A DNA stretch of 64,000 nucleotides from Bacteroidota bacterium (lineage in GTDB: Bacteria > Bacteroidota > Bacteroidia > B-17B0 > Aurantibacillaceae), in assembly GCA_016702705.1 (NCBI GenBank), contig JADJDM010000002.1, forward strand, positions 1-64,000. Direction: 5' to 3'. The notes beneath the pieces were generated by a model. That model was not told the DNA's origin. It saw only the letters and a program-made list of their open reading frames with translations, and did no database searches. Both the position numbers and the translations under genes were made by a program. Below, one piece after another: positions 34,315 to 42,197 of the stretch; the first letter of the stretch is position 1, and the number at the start of each line of letters is the position of its first letter.

Positions 34315-34722
34315 ATGATACAAGAAACAACAAAAGCACAAAACGTAGTGCAAGAAATGCTAACCGCATTTGGCAAAGGTGATATGGAAGCCTTAAAAAG
34401 AACTTTATCTGATGATACAATATGGGTTTACCACGGAACAGAGGGCATTCCTTATAATGGAACATATCGAGGTAAAGAAGGAGCAGTAAAATTCATTATG
34501 AATATTATGACTAATGTAGATGTTTTAGATTTTCAAGTAACTAAAATTGTAGCTGACCAAAACACAGTTATTGTTTTAGGTAGCGAAAAACAAAAAATAA
34601 AAAGTAATGGCGAGGTGCTAGAACAAAAATGGGTGCAAATCTATACCTTAGAAAACGATTTGATTACCCGATTAGATGAGTTTGCCAATACTGCATTTTC
34701 ACTACAACTATTTAAAAAATGA
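34315..34722 (+). CDS. SnoaL-like nuclear-transport-factor-2 fold protein
   Basis: A 135-residue cone-shaped-fold protein: VVQEMLTAFGKGDMEALKRT, LSDDTIWVYHGTEGIPYNGT, YRGKEGAVKFIMNI and IYTLENDLITRLDEFANT. This is the SnoaL-like family, which includes small isomerases, hydrolases and binding proteins; the substrate is unknown. It overlaps the DsbA-family gene as ATGA, so both are controlled by the HxlR promoter. Confidence 0.85.
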   Translation: MIQETTKAQNVVQEMLTAFGKGDMEALKRTLSDDTIWVYHGTEGIPYNGTYRGKEGAVKFIMNIMTNVDVLDFQVTKIVADQNTVIVLGSEKQKIKSNGEVLEQKWVQIYTLENDLITRLDEFANTAFSLQLFKK

Positions 34723-35717
34723 AATTAACTCAAAAAATATTAATAGTATTAATAATGCTCGGCAACTTAGGTTGCCGAGCTCAAACAAAAAATAAAATGG
34801 AAGAAAATAATAATCCGCTGATGTGTGACCCTGTAGAAGGAATTTGTGGAATACCTGACAGTACAACAAATACAAAAATTACCACTTACAGTATAGAAAA
34901 ACCTGTCAAAGTCATTTATTTTACTGACCCGATTTGTTCTTCTTGTTGGGGTATTGAGCCTCAACTGCGAAAACTGAAATTGGAGTATGGTAACAACATG
35001 GAAATTGAATACCGCATGGGAGGTTTGTTGCCTGATTGGAATTACAACAGCGGTGGCATAAACAAGCCATCTGATGTAGCACATCATTGGGACGAAGTAA
35101 GTGGATATTACGATATGCCTATTGACGGAGATGTATGGCTGGAAGATCCTTTACATTCTTCTTATCCTCCTTCAATCGCTTTTAAAGCTGCACAAATGCA
35201 GGACAACGAAAAGGCTGTTTTATTTTTAAGAGAAATCAGAGAAATGGTTTTTCTGCAAAAGAAAAACATTGCAAAATGGGAGCATCTAGAGGTTGCTGCT
35301 AAGAAAGTTGGATTAGATGCTGTGCAATTGAAAAAGGATTACGAAGGCAAAGCAAAAAACCTTTTTGAAGAAGATTTGAAATTAGCAAGAGAATATGGTG
35401 TAAGAGGATTTCCAACGATTTTCTTTTTAGACAATTCAGGCAATAAGGAAATTGTGTATGGTTCAAAACCGTATGCTTTTTATGAAACATCAGTTTTAAA
35501 ACTTCACCCAAAAGCAATCAAAAATGAATACAGTAAAAATTGGGAAACACTTTTTGCAAAGTACAATTCTTTGACAGCTAAAGAATTTTCGGAACTTTCA
35601 GGAACACCAAGAGCAGAAAGCGAAAAACAATTAAATGAGTTAGCAACAAAAGGGAATCTTGATAAATTTACTACTAAGAATGGTTCAATTTGGATAAGAA
35701 AGAATACCAGTCAGTAA
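34719..35717 (+). CDS. DsbA-family (SpxH/YjbH-like) thioredoxin-fold lipoprotein
   Basis: A 332-residue protein. The first 20 residues form a lipoprotein signal (LIVLIMLGNLGCRAQ). The thioredoxin-fold core starts VKVIYFTDPICSSCWGIEPQ with redox motif CSSC, and the cis-proline strand is YGVRGFPTIFFLDN. Cytosolic SpxH proteins share DPxCxxCW, but here export is predicted, and two extra cysteines (LMCDPVEGICG) lie near the N-terminus. A wHTH-like region forms the end (LTAKEFSELSGTPRAESEKQ). It may act as an envelope oxidoreductase, induced with the SnoaL gene under HxlR control. Confidence 0.82.
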   Translation: MKLTQKILIVLIMLGNLGCRAQTKNKMEENNNPLMCDPVEGICGIPDSTTNTKITTYSIEKPVKVIYFTDPICSSCWGIEPQLRKLKLEYGNNMEIEYRMGGLLPDWNYNSGGINKPSDVAHHWDEVSGYYDMPIDGDVWLEDPLHSSYPPSIAFKAAQMQDNEKAVLFLREIREMVFLQKKNIAKWEHLEVAAKKVGLDAVQLKKDYEGKAKNLFEEDLKLAREYGVRGFPTIFFLDNSGNKEIVYGSKPYAFYETSVLKLHPKAIKNEYSKNWETLFAKYNSLTAKEFSELSGTPRAESEKQLNELATKGNLDKFTTKNGSIWIRKNTSQ

Positions 35718-35821
35718 TCGTTGTTTGTTTAATAGAGTAATCCAAAGAAAAATATTGGCAATTCTTAAATTAAAGGAGCGATTTCCAACTATGGGAATTC
35801 ATCAGAATCCTAATTCGTTGG

Positions 35822-35862
35822 AAATCATCTATAAAGTTCGATAAATCCAACCCGTAGGGTAC
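35822..35862 (+). repeat. 41-nt direct repeat, copy 1
   Basis: 38 of 41 positions match the copy at 38061-38101. The core is GATAAATCCAACCCGTAGGG. A terminator follows at once. Copy 1 lies downstream of the DsbA gene and copy 2 downstream of the SDR gene, both in gene direction. Confidence 0.8.
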
Positions 35863-35863
35863 A

Positions 35864-35900
35864 AATAGAGGCAAGTCTTACGGCTTGTCTCTATTCTTTT
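35864..35900 (+). terminator. Terminator downstream of the DsbA gene
   Basis: AATAGAGGCAAG (35864-35875) pairs with CTTGTCTCTATT (35884-35895) with one G-U pair and an 8-nt loop, followed by CTTTTT. Confidence 0.8.
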
Positions 35901-36269
35901 TAAGAAACACCATTTTAGGGCTGGGTCAAACATTTTGGGGGCAAAATCGACTGTTTTAATTTCTATTCCACTCTAAAATTGCACCTGTTTCAGGCTTCTG
36001 AATTTGATTGAAGGTGTTTCCAAATAATGCCCTTGTTTCTTTAATCTATCACAAGCAATCCTTCTTTAGCTGCATAAAAAGGAGTTTGTTAAAGCCTTCT
36101 TTTAATACTCGTCAGATGCGAAAGATCAAAATATTTACTCATCTACATCCCTATAACTTAGGCTAAATCTTAATTTGAAATCTACTGCTTGTAATATGAT
36201 AGCTTTTGGAAAACAATGACATTTGAACATGCTTTTTTATTTCAAAGGTTAATTCTATTATTTGTAATT

Positions 36270-36286
36270 TAGATGCGACAGAACCA
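36270..36286. repeat. 17-bp inverted repeat flanking the SDR gene, left arm
   Basis: TAGATGCGACAGAACCA is the exact reverse complement of 37937-37953. The two arms enclose one gene and 1650 nt. The shorter word AGATGCGA also occurs at 36114 and 38174. Confidence 0.75.
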
Positions 36287-36307
36287 CTCACAAGACCAAA
36301 TAAATAA

Positions 36308-37855
36308 ATGGAAATCAACAAAGAAAAAAAGCTCTTAAGTAAAGAGCTAATTGATCAATGTATATCTACTTTAGAAACATTAAATAGTGATACCGATCAA
36401 ATATTTGACATTCCTATTGAACAAAGAATCGAACTTATTATGCAAGCGGGACGATTGTCAAGACCCCAAAGAGATGAGCTTAATAAGCGTAAACAAAACG
36501 CGAAGAAAAAAAACAAAAAAATAGCAACTGAAAAGGATAAATTCGCTCGTAATAAAACAGGAATACGAAGTGCGAGAGAAGCATCTGTTTTTGTTGCACC
36601 TAAAATGCTTACATCAACAAGTGAACAAAATAAAAACATTGATGTTTCTGTAGCTTCACGTGAGTGTTATATTTGCAAGGAAAACTTTACAACCCTGCAT
36701 CACTTTTATGACAGCATGTGTGAAACATGTGCCGACTTTAACTATGCAAAACGCTTTCAAACTGCAGATCTTACCGGGCAAGTTGCACTGGTTACTGGCT
36801 CTCGCCTTAAAATTGGTTACCATATTACCTTAATGATGTTACGAGCTGGGGCTACAGTTGTTGCAACAACAAGGTTTCCTGTAGATTCCGCTTTACGTTT
36901 TGCTAAAGAAGAGGATTTTCAAACTTGGGGGCATCGACTTAAAATTCATGGATTAGATTTGAGACATATTCCAAGTGTAGAAATATTTTGTAATTATATA
37001 GAACAACAATACGATAGATTAGACATACTAATTAATAATGCTGCACAAACCGTTAGACGCCCGGCAGGCTTCTATCAGCATCTTTTGGCAAATGAAGAAT
37101 GTGATATTTCGAAATTACCTAACTCAGTTAGAAATCTTTTATCGAATCATGAAGATTGTTTGCGAGAATTAGATGTAATCAGTTCTGTGGTAGTGGATCA
37201 GAACAAAAATTTACCAGTTACTTGGCATGGAAATCAAATTGGAATTGGACTAAGTGCTTCAGCAAAATTATCTCAAATAGCTTATACCATTGATCATTCT
37301 TTATCAACGGAAGAAGTTTTTCCGACAGGTAAAATGGATGCCGATATGCAACAAGTTGATTTGAGAAAAACAAATAGCTGGCGATTAAAACTAGGAGAAA
37401 TTCATACAAATGAAATGTTAGAAGTACAGCTTGTGAATTCTGTTGCTCCATTTGTGCTATGCAATCGTTTGGTTCATCTAATGAAAAAGAATAATACAGG
37501 CATGAAACACATCATCAACGTTTCTGCGATGGAAGGTAAATTCCATAAATATCATAAAGAATCTCGACATCCGCACACAAATATGGCTAAAGCAGCATTA
37601 AACATGATGACTCTTACTTCGTCTTCAGATTTTGCACAGTATGGAATATATACCAATGCAGTAGATACAGGATGGGTAACCGATGAAGACCCTATTGAGT
37701 TAGCAAAAAAGAAAGAAGAAATTCATGATTTCCAACCTCCATTGGATATTGTTGATGGAGCAGCAAGAGTAATGGACCCACTGTTCGATGGAATTAATAC
37801 GGGAAAACATTGGTGTGGAAAATTTCTGAAAGATTATAAACCTACTAGCTGGTAA
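36308..37855 (+). CDS. Large SDR-fold protein with N-terminal zinc motif and atypical active site
   Basis: A 515-residue protein. Residues 1-105 are charged and helical. Around 112-132 CYICKENF and CETC form a CxxC-CxxC zinc-knuckle-like unit. The Rossmann part starts VALVTGSRLKIGYHITLMML, with ILINNAAQTVRRP (NNA motif) and INVSAMEGKFHKYH (catalytic Ser region). Where SDRs have YxxxK, the sequence reads HTNMAKAALNMMT, that is TxxxK, so the usual catalytic tyrosine is missing. It may use another residue, or be a nucleotide-binding sensor. It is flanked by a 17-bp inverted repeat and 41-nt repeats, suggesting possible mobility. Function unknown. Confidence 0.8.
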   Translation: MEINKEKKLLSKELIDQCISTLETLNSDTDQIFDIPIEQRIELIMQAGRLSRPQRDELNKRKQNAKKKNKKIATEKDKFARNKTGIRSAREASVFVAPKMLTSTSEQNKNIDVSVASRECYICKENFTTLHHFYDSMCETCADFNYAKRFQTADLTGQVALVTGSRLKIGYHITLMMLRAGATVVATTRFPVDSALRFAKEEDFQTWGHRLKIHGLDLRHIPSVEIFCNYIEQQYDRLDILINNAAQTVRRPAGFYQHLLANEECDISKLPNSVRNLLSNHEDCLRELDVISSVVVDQNKNLPVTWHGNQIGIGLSASAKLSQIAYTIDHSLSTEEVFPTGKMDADMQQVDLRKTNSWRLKLGEIHTNEMLEVQLVNSVAPFVLCNRLVHLMKKNNTGMKHIINVSAMEGKFHKYHKESRHPHTNMAKAALNMMTLTSSSDFAQYGIYTNAVDTGWVTDEDPIELAKKKEEIHDFQPPLDIVDGAARVMDPLFDGINTGKHWCGKFLKDYKPTSW

Positions 37856-37936
37856 TAATACGATGCGATTCTCGAAAAATGAAAATACCGCACTGGAACA
37901 TACCTGAATACTTACACAATCATAAAGAGTTCGCTT

Positions 37937-37953
37937 TGGTTCTGTCGCATCTA
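37937..37953. repeat. 17-bp inverted repeat flanking the SDR gene, right arm
   Basis: TGGTTCTGTCGCATCTA, the exact reverse complement of 36270-36286, placed 82 nt after the SDR stop. Confidence 0.75.
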
Positions 37954-38060
37954 TGCTAATGTATAGAATTGGAAAGGCCTCTGACAATGACAGGGCAACA
38001 GAACTACTTGAAAAGTTTGATTATTGAAATAAGGTCTTTTTTAAATTTCTAAGGGTCTGA

Positions 38061-38101
38061 AAATCATCAATAAAGTCCGATAAATCCAACCCGCAGGGTA
38101 C
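38061..38101 (+). repeat. 41-nt direct repeat, copy 2
   Basis: It differs from copy 1 (35822-35862) at three positions. It is followed by a weak terminator-like hairpin and a T run ending near 38143. Confidence 0.8.
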
Positions 38102-38193
38102 TAGACTGGACTTCACTTAAACATTTGGGAAGTGCGGTTTTTTATTTCCCTTTTTTGTTGAATTTATTAACTTAGATGCGAAAAATCTTTATT

Positions 38194-39114
38194 ATGGAAG
38201 AAAATACCTGCCCAATCTGTTTGCGACAATTAGCCGAACCAAGTTGTCGTCATCACTTAATTCCACTTTCACAGGGCGGAAAGGGTGATGTTACTTTTAT
38301 GATGCACAAAATTTGTCACGGAAAAGTGCATTCGATTTTTAATGAAAAAGAATTGGCACGAACATATACTTCAATTGAAAAAATACTAGAAAACGAAGAA
38401 CTTCAAAAATTCGTTAACTGGGTAAAGAAAAAACCGTTAGACTTTTATGATGGATCTTTTAAAGCTGATATGAGTAAAATTAAAGTGAAACATTTTTCAA
38501 TCTCCTTAGATGGATTTGGAGCAGGACTTAATCAAAACAAAGAAAATCCTTTAGGCACAAGAGGCTTGGAACTTCACCAATGGGCTTTTGAAACAAAAAT
38601 GTTTAAAGCAATGATTGGTGCAAGCGGAGGAGAAGAAGGAATTGATAATGATGTGATGAGCAAAACATTTGAAAATGTTGGTGCAGTAATTATGGGAAGA
38701 AACATGTTTGGACCTATTCGTGGCAATTGGATAGATGATGAATGGAAAGGTTGGTGGGGTAAAAATCCGCCATTTCATGTACCCGTTTTTGTTTTAACAC
38801 ATCATGAAAGAAAATCATTAGAGATGGAAGGTGGAACAACTTTTCATTTTATCACCAGCGGAATTAAAACGGCATTGGATGAAGCGAAAAAAGTTGCACA
38901 AGGAAAAGATATTGTAATTGGAGGAGGTGTTTCAACAATTCGTCAATTTATACAAGCGGGTTATATAGATGAAATAGAAATTTCATTATCACCAGTTTTT
39001 CTTGGTTCAGGCGAAAATTTATTTTCAGGCATCGATATGTCTAGTTTAGGGTATACTAAAATAGTGAGAACAGAAGGTGAGAGAGCAACTCATTTTGTAA
39101 TGACAAGAGATTAA
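38194..39114 (+). CDS. HNH domain fused to a DHFR/RibD C-terminal-like domain
   Basis: A protein of about 306 residues. Residues 1-95 are an HNH-type zinc domain of the small-endonuclease class (NTCPICLRQLAEPSCRHHLI, GKGDVTFMMHKICHGKVHSI, VNWVKKKPLDFYDGSF). Residues 100-306 are a RibD-C/DHFR-like reductase domain (IKVKHFSISLDGFGAG, VGAVIMGRNMFGPIRGNW, DIVIGGGVSTIRQFIQAGYI, EIEISLSPVFLGSGENLFSG). An internal methionine (ADMSKIKV) is exactly where the stand-alone reductase would start, so this may be a real fusion or two genes joined by an indel. I prefer the ATG at 38194 because the ATG at 38176 lies in a repeated non-coding word. Confidence 0.8.
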   Translation: MEENTCPICLRQLAEPSCRHHLIPLSQGGKGDVTFMMHKICHGKVHSIFNEKELARTYTSIEKILENEELQKFVNWVKKKPLDFYDGSFKADMSKIKVKHFSISLDGFGAGLNQNKENPLGTRGLELHQWAFETKMFKAMIGASGGEEGIDNDVMSKTFENVGAVIMGRNMFGPIRGNWIDDEWKGWWGKNPPFHVPVFVLTHHERKSLEMEGGTTFHFITSGIKTALDEAKKVAQGKDIVIGGGVSTIRQFIQAGYIDEIEISLSPVFLGSGENLFSGIDMSSLGYTKIVRTEGERATHFVMTRD

Positions 39115-39148
39115 TTTGAGGGACCAGGATTTTCTTGTTCCTCCAAAA

Positions 39149-39559
39149 CTATCCCTTTTTCAATTCTTTCACCCAGGATTTAATAAATTTCTCTTTATCC
39201 TTTTTTACTTCTTTTAAAATTGCCTTTCTGTCTTCAGGCAAATCAAAATATTTTTCGGCCCATAAATTTATTTCAATCATAAGAGGTAACAAATCGATTC
39301 CTTTTTGTGTTAATTTATAAAGCACTTTTGCTTTACTATCCGGATGTTCTAATTTATCAATTACACCATTTTCCTCCAAAGTTTGTAATCTGGAAGCCAA
39401 AATATTGGTTGCAATTTTTTCATCAGATTTTAAAAAGTCACCATAAGTACACTCTTTTTTAAACATTAAGTCTCTGATAATCAATAGCGACCACTTGTCT
39501 CCCCAAACATCAAGAGAGCAACTAATTGGGCATTCGGATCTTTTTTTAATGGTGTTCAT
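39149..39559 (-). CDS. HxlR-family transcriptional regulator
   Basis: A 136-residue winged-helix protein with the conserved cysteine pair CPISCSLDVWGDKWSLLIIR, the recognition region FLKSDEKIATNILASRLQTL and the wing LYKLTQKGIDLLPLMIEI. It probably represses the divergent SDR-MDR genes; two matching palindromes lie between them. The ligand is likely an electrophile or quinone, since the controlled enzymes are NAD(P)H oxidoreductases. Confidence 0.9.
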   Translation of the reverse strand: MNTIKKRSECPISCSLDVWGDKWSLLIIRDLMFKKECTYGDFLKSDEKIATNILASRLQTLEENGVIDKLEHPDSKAKVLYKLTQKGIDLLPLMIEINLWAEKYFDLPEDRKAILKEVKKDKEKFIKSWVKELKKG

Positions 39560-39578
39560 ATAAATATTTTAAATAATT

Positions 39579-39628
39579 ACTTGCAAATTGCAAGTTCTTT
39601 TATATATTTGTACTTGCAAAATGCAAGC
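39579..39628. promoter_or_regulatory. Two HxlR operators around the SDR promoter
   Basis: ACTTGCAAATTGCAAGT (39579-39595) and ACTTGCAAAATGCAAGC (39612-39628) are two copies of a TTGCAA-TGCAA palindrome with centres 33 bp apart, three helical turns. The -7 element TATATTTG (39603-39610) lies between them, so binding would block both -33 and the start site. Confidence 0.75.
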
Positions 39629-39660
39629 AAATTTACAAATTAATATTTAAATAAATAAAA

Positions 39661-40461
39661 ATGAAACAAAATATTTTAGTTACAGGTGCATCTTCAGGAT
39701 TTGGATTACTAATAGCAAACAAACTTCACCAAAGTGGTTACAATGTAATCGGTACAAGTCGTAACCCTGAAAAGTACGCGTCAAAATTGTCATTCAAAAT
39801 GATAGCATTAGACCTTGATTCGGACGAATCAATAAACACCTTGCCCGATAGACTTTTTAAGGAAATAGATAAATTGGATGTTTTAATAAACAATGCAGGC
39901 TTTTTAGTAACTGGTATTGCAGAAGAAATTCCTATCGAGTTAGGAAGAAAACAATTTGAAACGAATTTTTGGGGAACCATCAAAGTAACGAATGCTGTTC
40001 TGCCATCTTTAAGGAAACAAAAATTTGGTAAAATTATAACAGTAGGTTCAATTACAGGACTTGTAGCATTTCCAAATACTTCTTACTACGCATCTTCCAA
40101 ACACGCTTTGGAAGGCTACTTCAAAGCATTACGTTATGAGTTAACTGAATTTAATATTCGTGTTGCTATGATAGAACCTGGTTCATTCAAAACAAATATT
40201 ATGGAAAACTCTTCAACTACATTAAATAGAATTGAAGATTACGATGCGTTAAGAAGCAAAAGTGAAAAATATGCAGACTTGATTGTAGAACAAGGTGAAG
40301 ACCCAGCAATGGTTGCAGAAAAAGTTCTTAAAGTGGTTGAAACAGAAAATCCTAAATTTAGAAATTTAGTTGGTAAAGGTTTATCGGCGTTAATTACCTT
40401 ACAACACTTTGCTTATGGTATGTTAGAAAAAGCGATTCTTAAACAATTAAATAAAGCATAA
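39661..40461 (+). CDS. Short-chain dehydrogenase/reductase
   Basis: A 266-residue classical SDR: ILVTGASSGFGLLIANKL (cofactor motif), DVLINNAGFLVTG, IITVGSITGLVAFPNTSYYA with catalytic Ser and Tyr (YYASSK), and VAMIEPGSFKTNI. The pattern matches the oxidoreductase subgroup acting on hydrophobic or steroid-like substrates, but the substrate is not predictable. First gene of a two-gene unit under HxlR control. Confidence 0.88.
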   Translation: MKQNILVTGASSGFGLLIANKLHQSGYNVIGTSRNPEKYASKLSFKMIALDLDSDESINTLPDRLFKEIDKLDVLINNAGFLVTGIAEEIPIELGRKQFETNFWGTIKVTNAVLPSLRKQKFGKIITVGSITGLVAFPNTSYYASSKHALEGYFKALRYELTEFNIRVAMIEPGSFKTNIMENSSTTLNRIEDYDALRSKSEKYADLIVEQGEDPAMVAEKVLKVVETENPKFRNLVGKGLSALITLQHFAYGMLEKAILKQLNKA

Positions 40462-40480
40462 ATCAATAAAAATTAAAACA

Positions 40481-41464
40481 ATGAAAGCATATTTATTAAA
40501 TCGCTACGGCAAAAAAGAAAAATTGCATTTAACCAATGTAGCTGAGCCTACAGTTGCGAAAAACGATGTATTGGTTCAAATTTACGCATCAAGTATAAAT
40601 CTATTAGATTCAAAAATTAAGGCTGGAGAATTTAAGCTGTTTCTGCCGTACAAACCCACTTTTATTTTAGGACATGATGTAGCTGGCGTAGTAGTAAAAA
40701 TTGGAGCAGGTGTAAAACAGTTTAAAGTGGGCGATGAAGTGTATGCTCGTCCTTCCGACCATCGCATTGGTACTTTTGCGGAGTATATTTCAATAAATGA
40801 AAATGATGTGGCAATAAAACCAAAAAATATTTCGATGGAAGAAGCTGCTTCTATTCCATTAGTGGGATTAACAGCGTGGCAAGCATTGGTTGAAAAAGCA
40901 AACTTAAAAAAGGGACAAAAAGTTTTTATTCAAGCAGGTTCAGGAGGAGTTGGTACCTTCGCCATTCAATTGGCTAAACATTTAGGCGCAACTGTTGCAA
41001 CAACAACAAGTACAACAAATGTGGATTTAGTTAAAAGTTTAGGAGCAGATATTGTAATTGATTACAAGAAAGAAGATTTTGAAACCAAATTGAAAGATTA
41101 TGATGTAGTATTAAATAGTCAGGATTCAAAAACTTTGGAGAAATCATTGCGCATATTAAAACCTGGAGGAAAACTTATTTCCATATCTGGCCCGCCAGAC
41201 CCTGATTTTGCAGAAGAAATAAAAGCTTCTTGGTTTCTAAAATTTATTTTTAAAATGATAAGTTCAAGCGCAAGAAAAAAAGCAAAACAATTGAAAGTAA
41301 GTTTTTCTTTTCTCTTTATGAAAGCAAATGGAAATCAACTAAACGAAATTACGAAGCTGATTGATGCAGGAGTAATACGTCCAGTTGTGGATAAAGTATT
41401 TTCATTTGAGCAAACCAATGAAGCCCTTTCTTATGTTGAAACAGGAAGAGCAAAAGGAAAGTAG
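40481..41464 (+). CDS. Zinc-independent medium-chain (quinone) oxidoreductase
   Basis: A 327-residue MDR protein: GroES-like N-terminal domain (YKPTFILGHDVAGVVVKIGA, GVKQFKVGDEVYARPSDHRI) and a Rossmann domain with VFIQAGSGGVGTFAIQLAKH. The zinc ligands of alcohol dehydrogenases are missing, as in quinone oxidoreductases using NADPH. It probably reduces quinones or enones together with the upstream SDR. It ends VETGRAKGK, slightly early but within family range. Confidence 0.88.
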   Translation: MKAYLLNRYGKKEKLHLTNVAEPTVAKNDVLVQIYASSINLLDSKIKAGEFKLFLPYKPTFILGHDVAGVVVKIGAGVKQFKVGDEVYARPSDHRIGTFAEYISINENDVAIKPKNISMEEAASIPLVGLTAWQALVEKANLKKGQKVFIQAGSGGVGTFAIQLAKHLGATVATTTSTTNVDLVKSLGADIVIDYKKEDFETKLKDYDVVLNSQDSKTLEKSLRILKPGGKLISISGPPDPDFAEEIKASWFLKFIFKMISSSARKKAKQLKVSFSFLFMKANGNQLNEITKLIDAGVIRPVVDKVFSFEQTNEALSYVETGRAKGK

Positions 41465-41506
41465 TAATTAAGGTTAAGTAGGATATTTGCAATGAAAGGG
41501 GTACGG

Positions 41507-41541
41507 AAAACCTTCCTGAAAATGGAAGGTTTTTTTTATTA
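41507..41541 (+). terminator. Terminator after the MDR gene
   Basis: AAAACCTTCC (41507-41516) pairs with GGAAGGTTTT (41524-41533) with a 7-nt loop and a long T run. It supports the start of the next gene at 41552. Confidence 0.85.
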
Positions 41542-41551
41542 TATTTATTCC

Positions 41552-42112
41552 ATGCTTCAAAATAGTTATATAATTAAATGTCCTTGGTGTAGGACTGAAT
41601 TTTCAAACGTTACTCTTTCTAATTGTACAAATTGCGGGGGAACGATTGAGTACCAAAAAAACACCCATGAACTGGGACCTAAGCCACCTATTGCACCCAG
41701 AGAACTTCCTGCGAAATTTGTAAGACGAATTAAGTACACGGGTAATGTGTATACAATGATTGGTATCATTTTCACTATTCCCTTTTTCTGGTCAGTAATA
41801 TTTCCAATCATCGGGATTTTTTGTTGGCGCAAAGGATTAAAAGATGCAAGTAACGAATTAATTCCGTTACAGCACGGAAGTATTGCTCAAGGCGAAATCA
41901 CATCTGTCGAGTATGACCATTCGAAAACAATTAATGGCAAACATCCCTTAACAGTTAATTTTTCTTTCACTGTGGGGGCAAGAACTTACCAAGGAAATGT
42001 TGGGAATATCTTCACTTCGATAAATCAATTAAAGCAGGCGGGTGAATCAGTTTGGATTGTTTATATGCCTGAAAATCCAGACTTAAGTAGTGTTTGGCCT
42101 CCAATGGTTTAG
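41552..42112 (+). CDS. Zinc-ribbon membrane protein with a DUF3592-like domain
   Basis: About 186 residues from MLQNSYIIKCPWC. A zinc ribbon (CPWC, then CTNC) occupies residues 10-30, followed by a polar linker. Two close hydrophobic segments (about 70-100, VYTMIGIIFTIPFFWSVIFP) form a membrane hairpin. The last 80 residues (AQGEITSVEYDHSKTINGKH, YQGNVGN, VWIVYMPENPDLSSVWPP) look like a DUF3592 domain. The function is unknown. The earlier in-frame start falls inside the terminator and is unlikely. Confidence 0.75.
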   Translation: MLQNSYIIKCPWCRTEFSNVTLSNCTNCGGTIEYQKNTHELGPKPPIAPRELPAKFVRRIKYTGNVYTMIGIIFTIPFFWSVIFPIIGIFCWRKGLKDASNELIPLQHGSIAQGEITSVEYDHSKTINGKHPLTVNFSFTVGARTYQGNVGNIFTSINQLKQAGESVWIVYMPENPDLSSVWPPMV

Positions 42113-42146
42113 TCATTTGTTAAACCCTCAAGAATAGATACGAAAA

Positions 42147-42176
42147 AAAACGGCTACAATTATTTGCAGCCGTTTT
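42147..42176. terminator. Bidirectional terminator
   Basis: AAAACGGCT (42147-42155) pairs with AGCCGTTTT (42168-42176). It lies between convergent genes with A and T runs on both sides. Confidence 0.8.
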
Positions 42177-42197
42177 AATTTAATCAAGTTTCTTGTT

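Larger units (their letters stand above)
35718..36307. other. 590-nt non-coding stretch with repeats and terminator
   Basis: I see no convincing gene here. It contains a 10-bp inverted repeat GATTTCCAAC / GTTGGAAATC (35780-35789 and 35817-35826), one copy of a 41-nt repeat (35822-35862), a strong terminator (35864-35900), and the left arm of the inverted repeat that flanks the downstream SDR (36270-36286). The rest, about 35900-36265, holds nothing I can identify. Confidence 0.6.
37856..38193. other. Non-coding stretch between the SDR and HNH/DHFR genes
   Basis: No gene is visible. It holds the right arm of the 17-bp inverted repeat (37937-37953), copy 2 of the 41-nt repeat (38061-38101), a weak hairpin ACTTC/GAAGT followed by a T run (38110-38143), and a further AGATGCGA word at 38174. 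Confidence 0.6.

Noticed and set aside
35780..35851. Possible integron attC site
   Set aside because: ATCCAAC fits RYYYAAC and the inverted repeat GATTTCCAAC/GTTGGAAATC looks suggestive, but no matching GTTRRRY partner lies at the right distance, copy 2 of the repeat lacks the inverted repeat, and no integrase is present.
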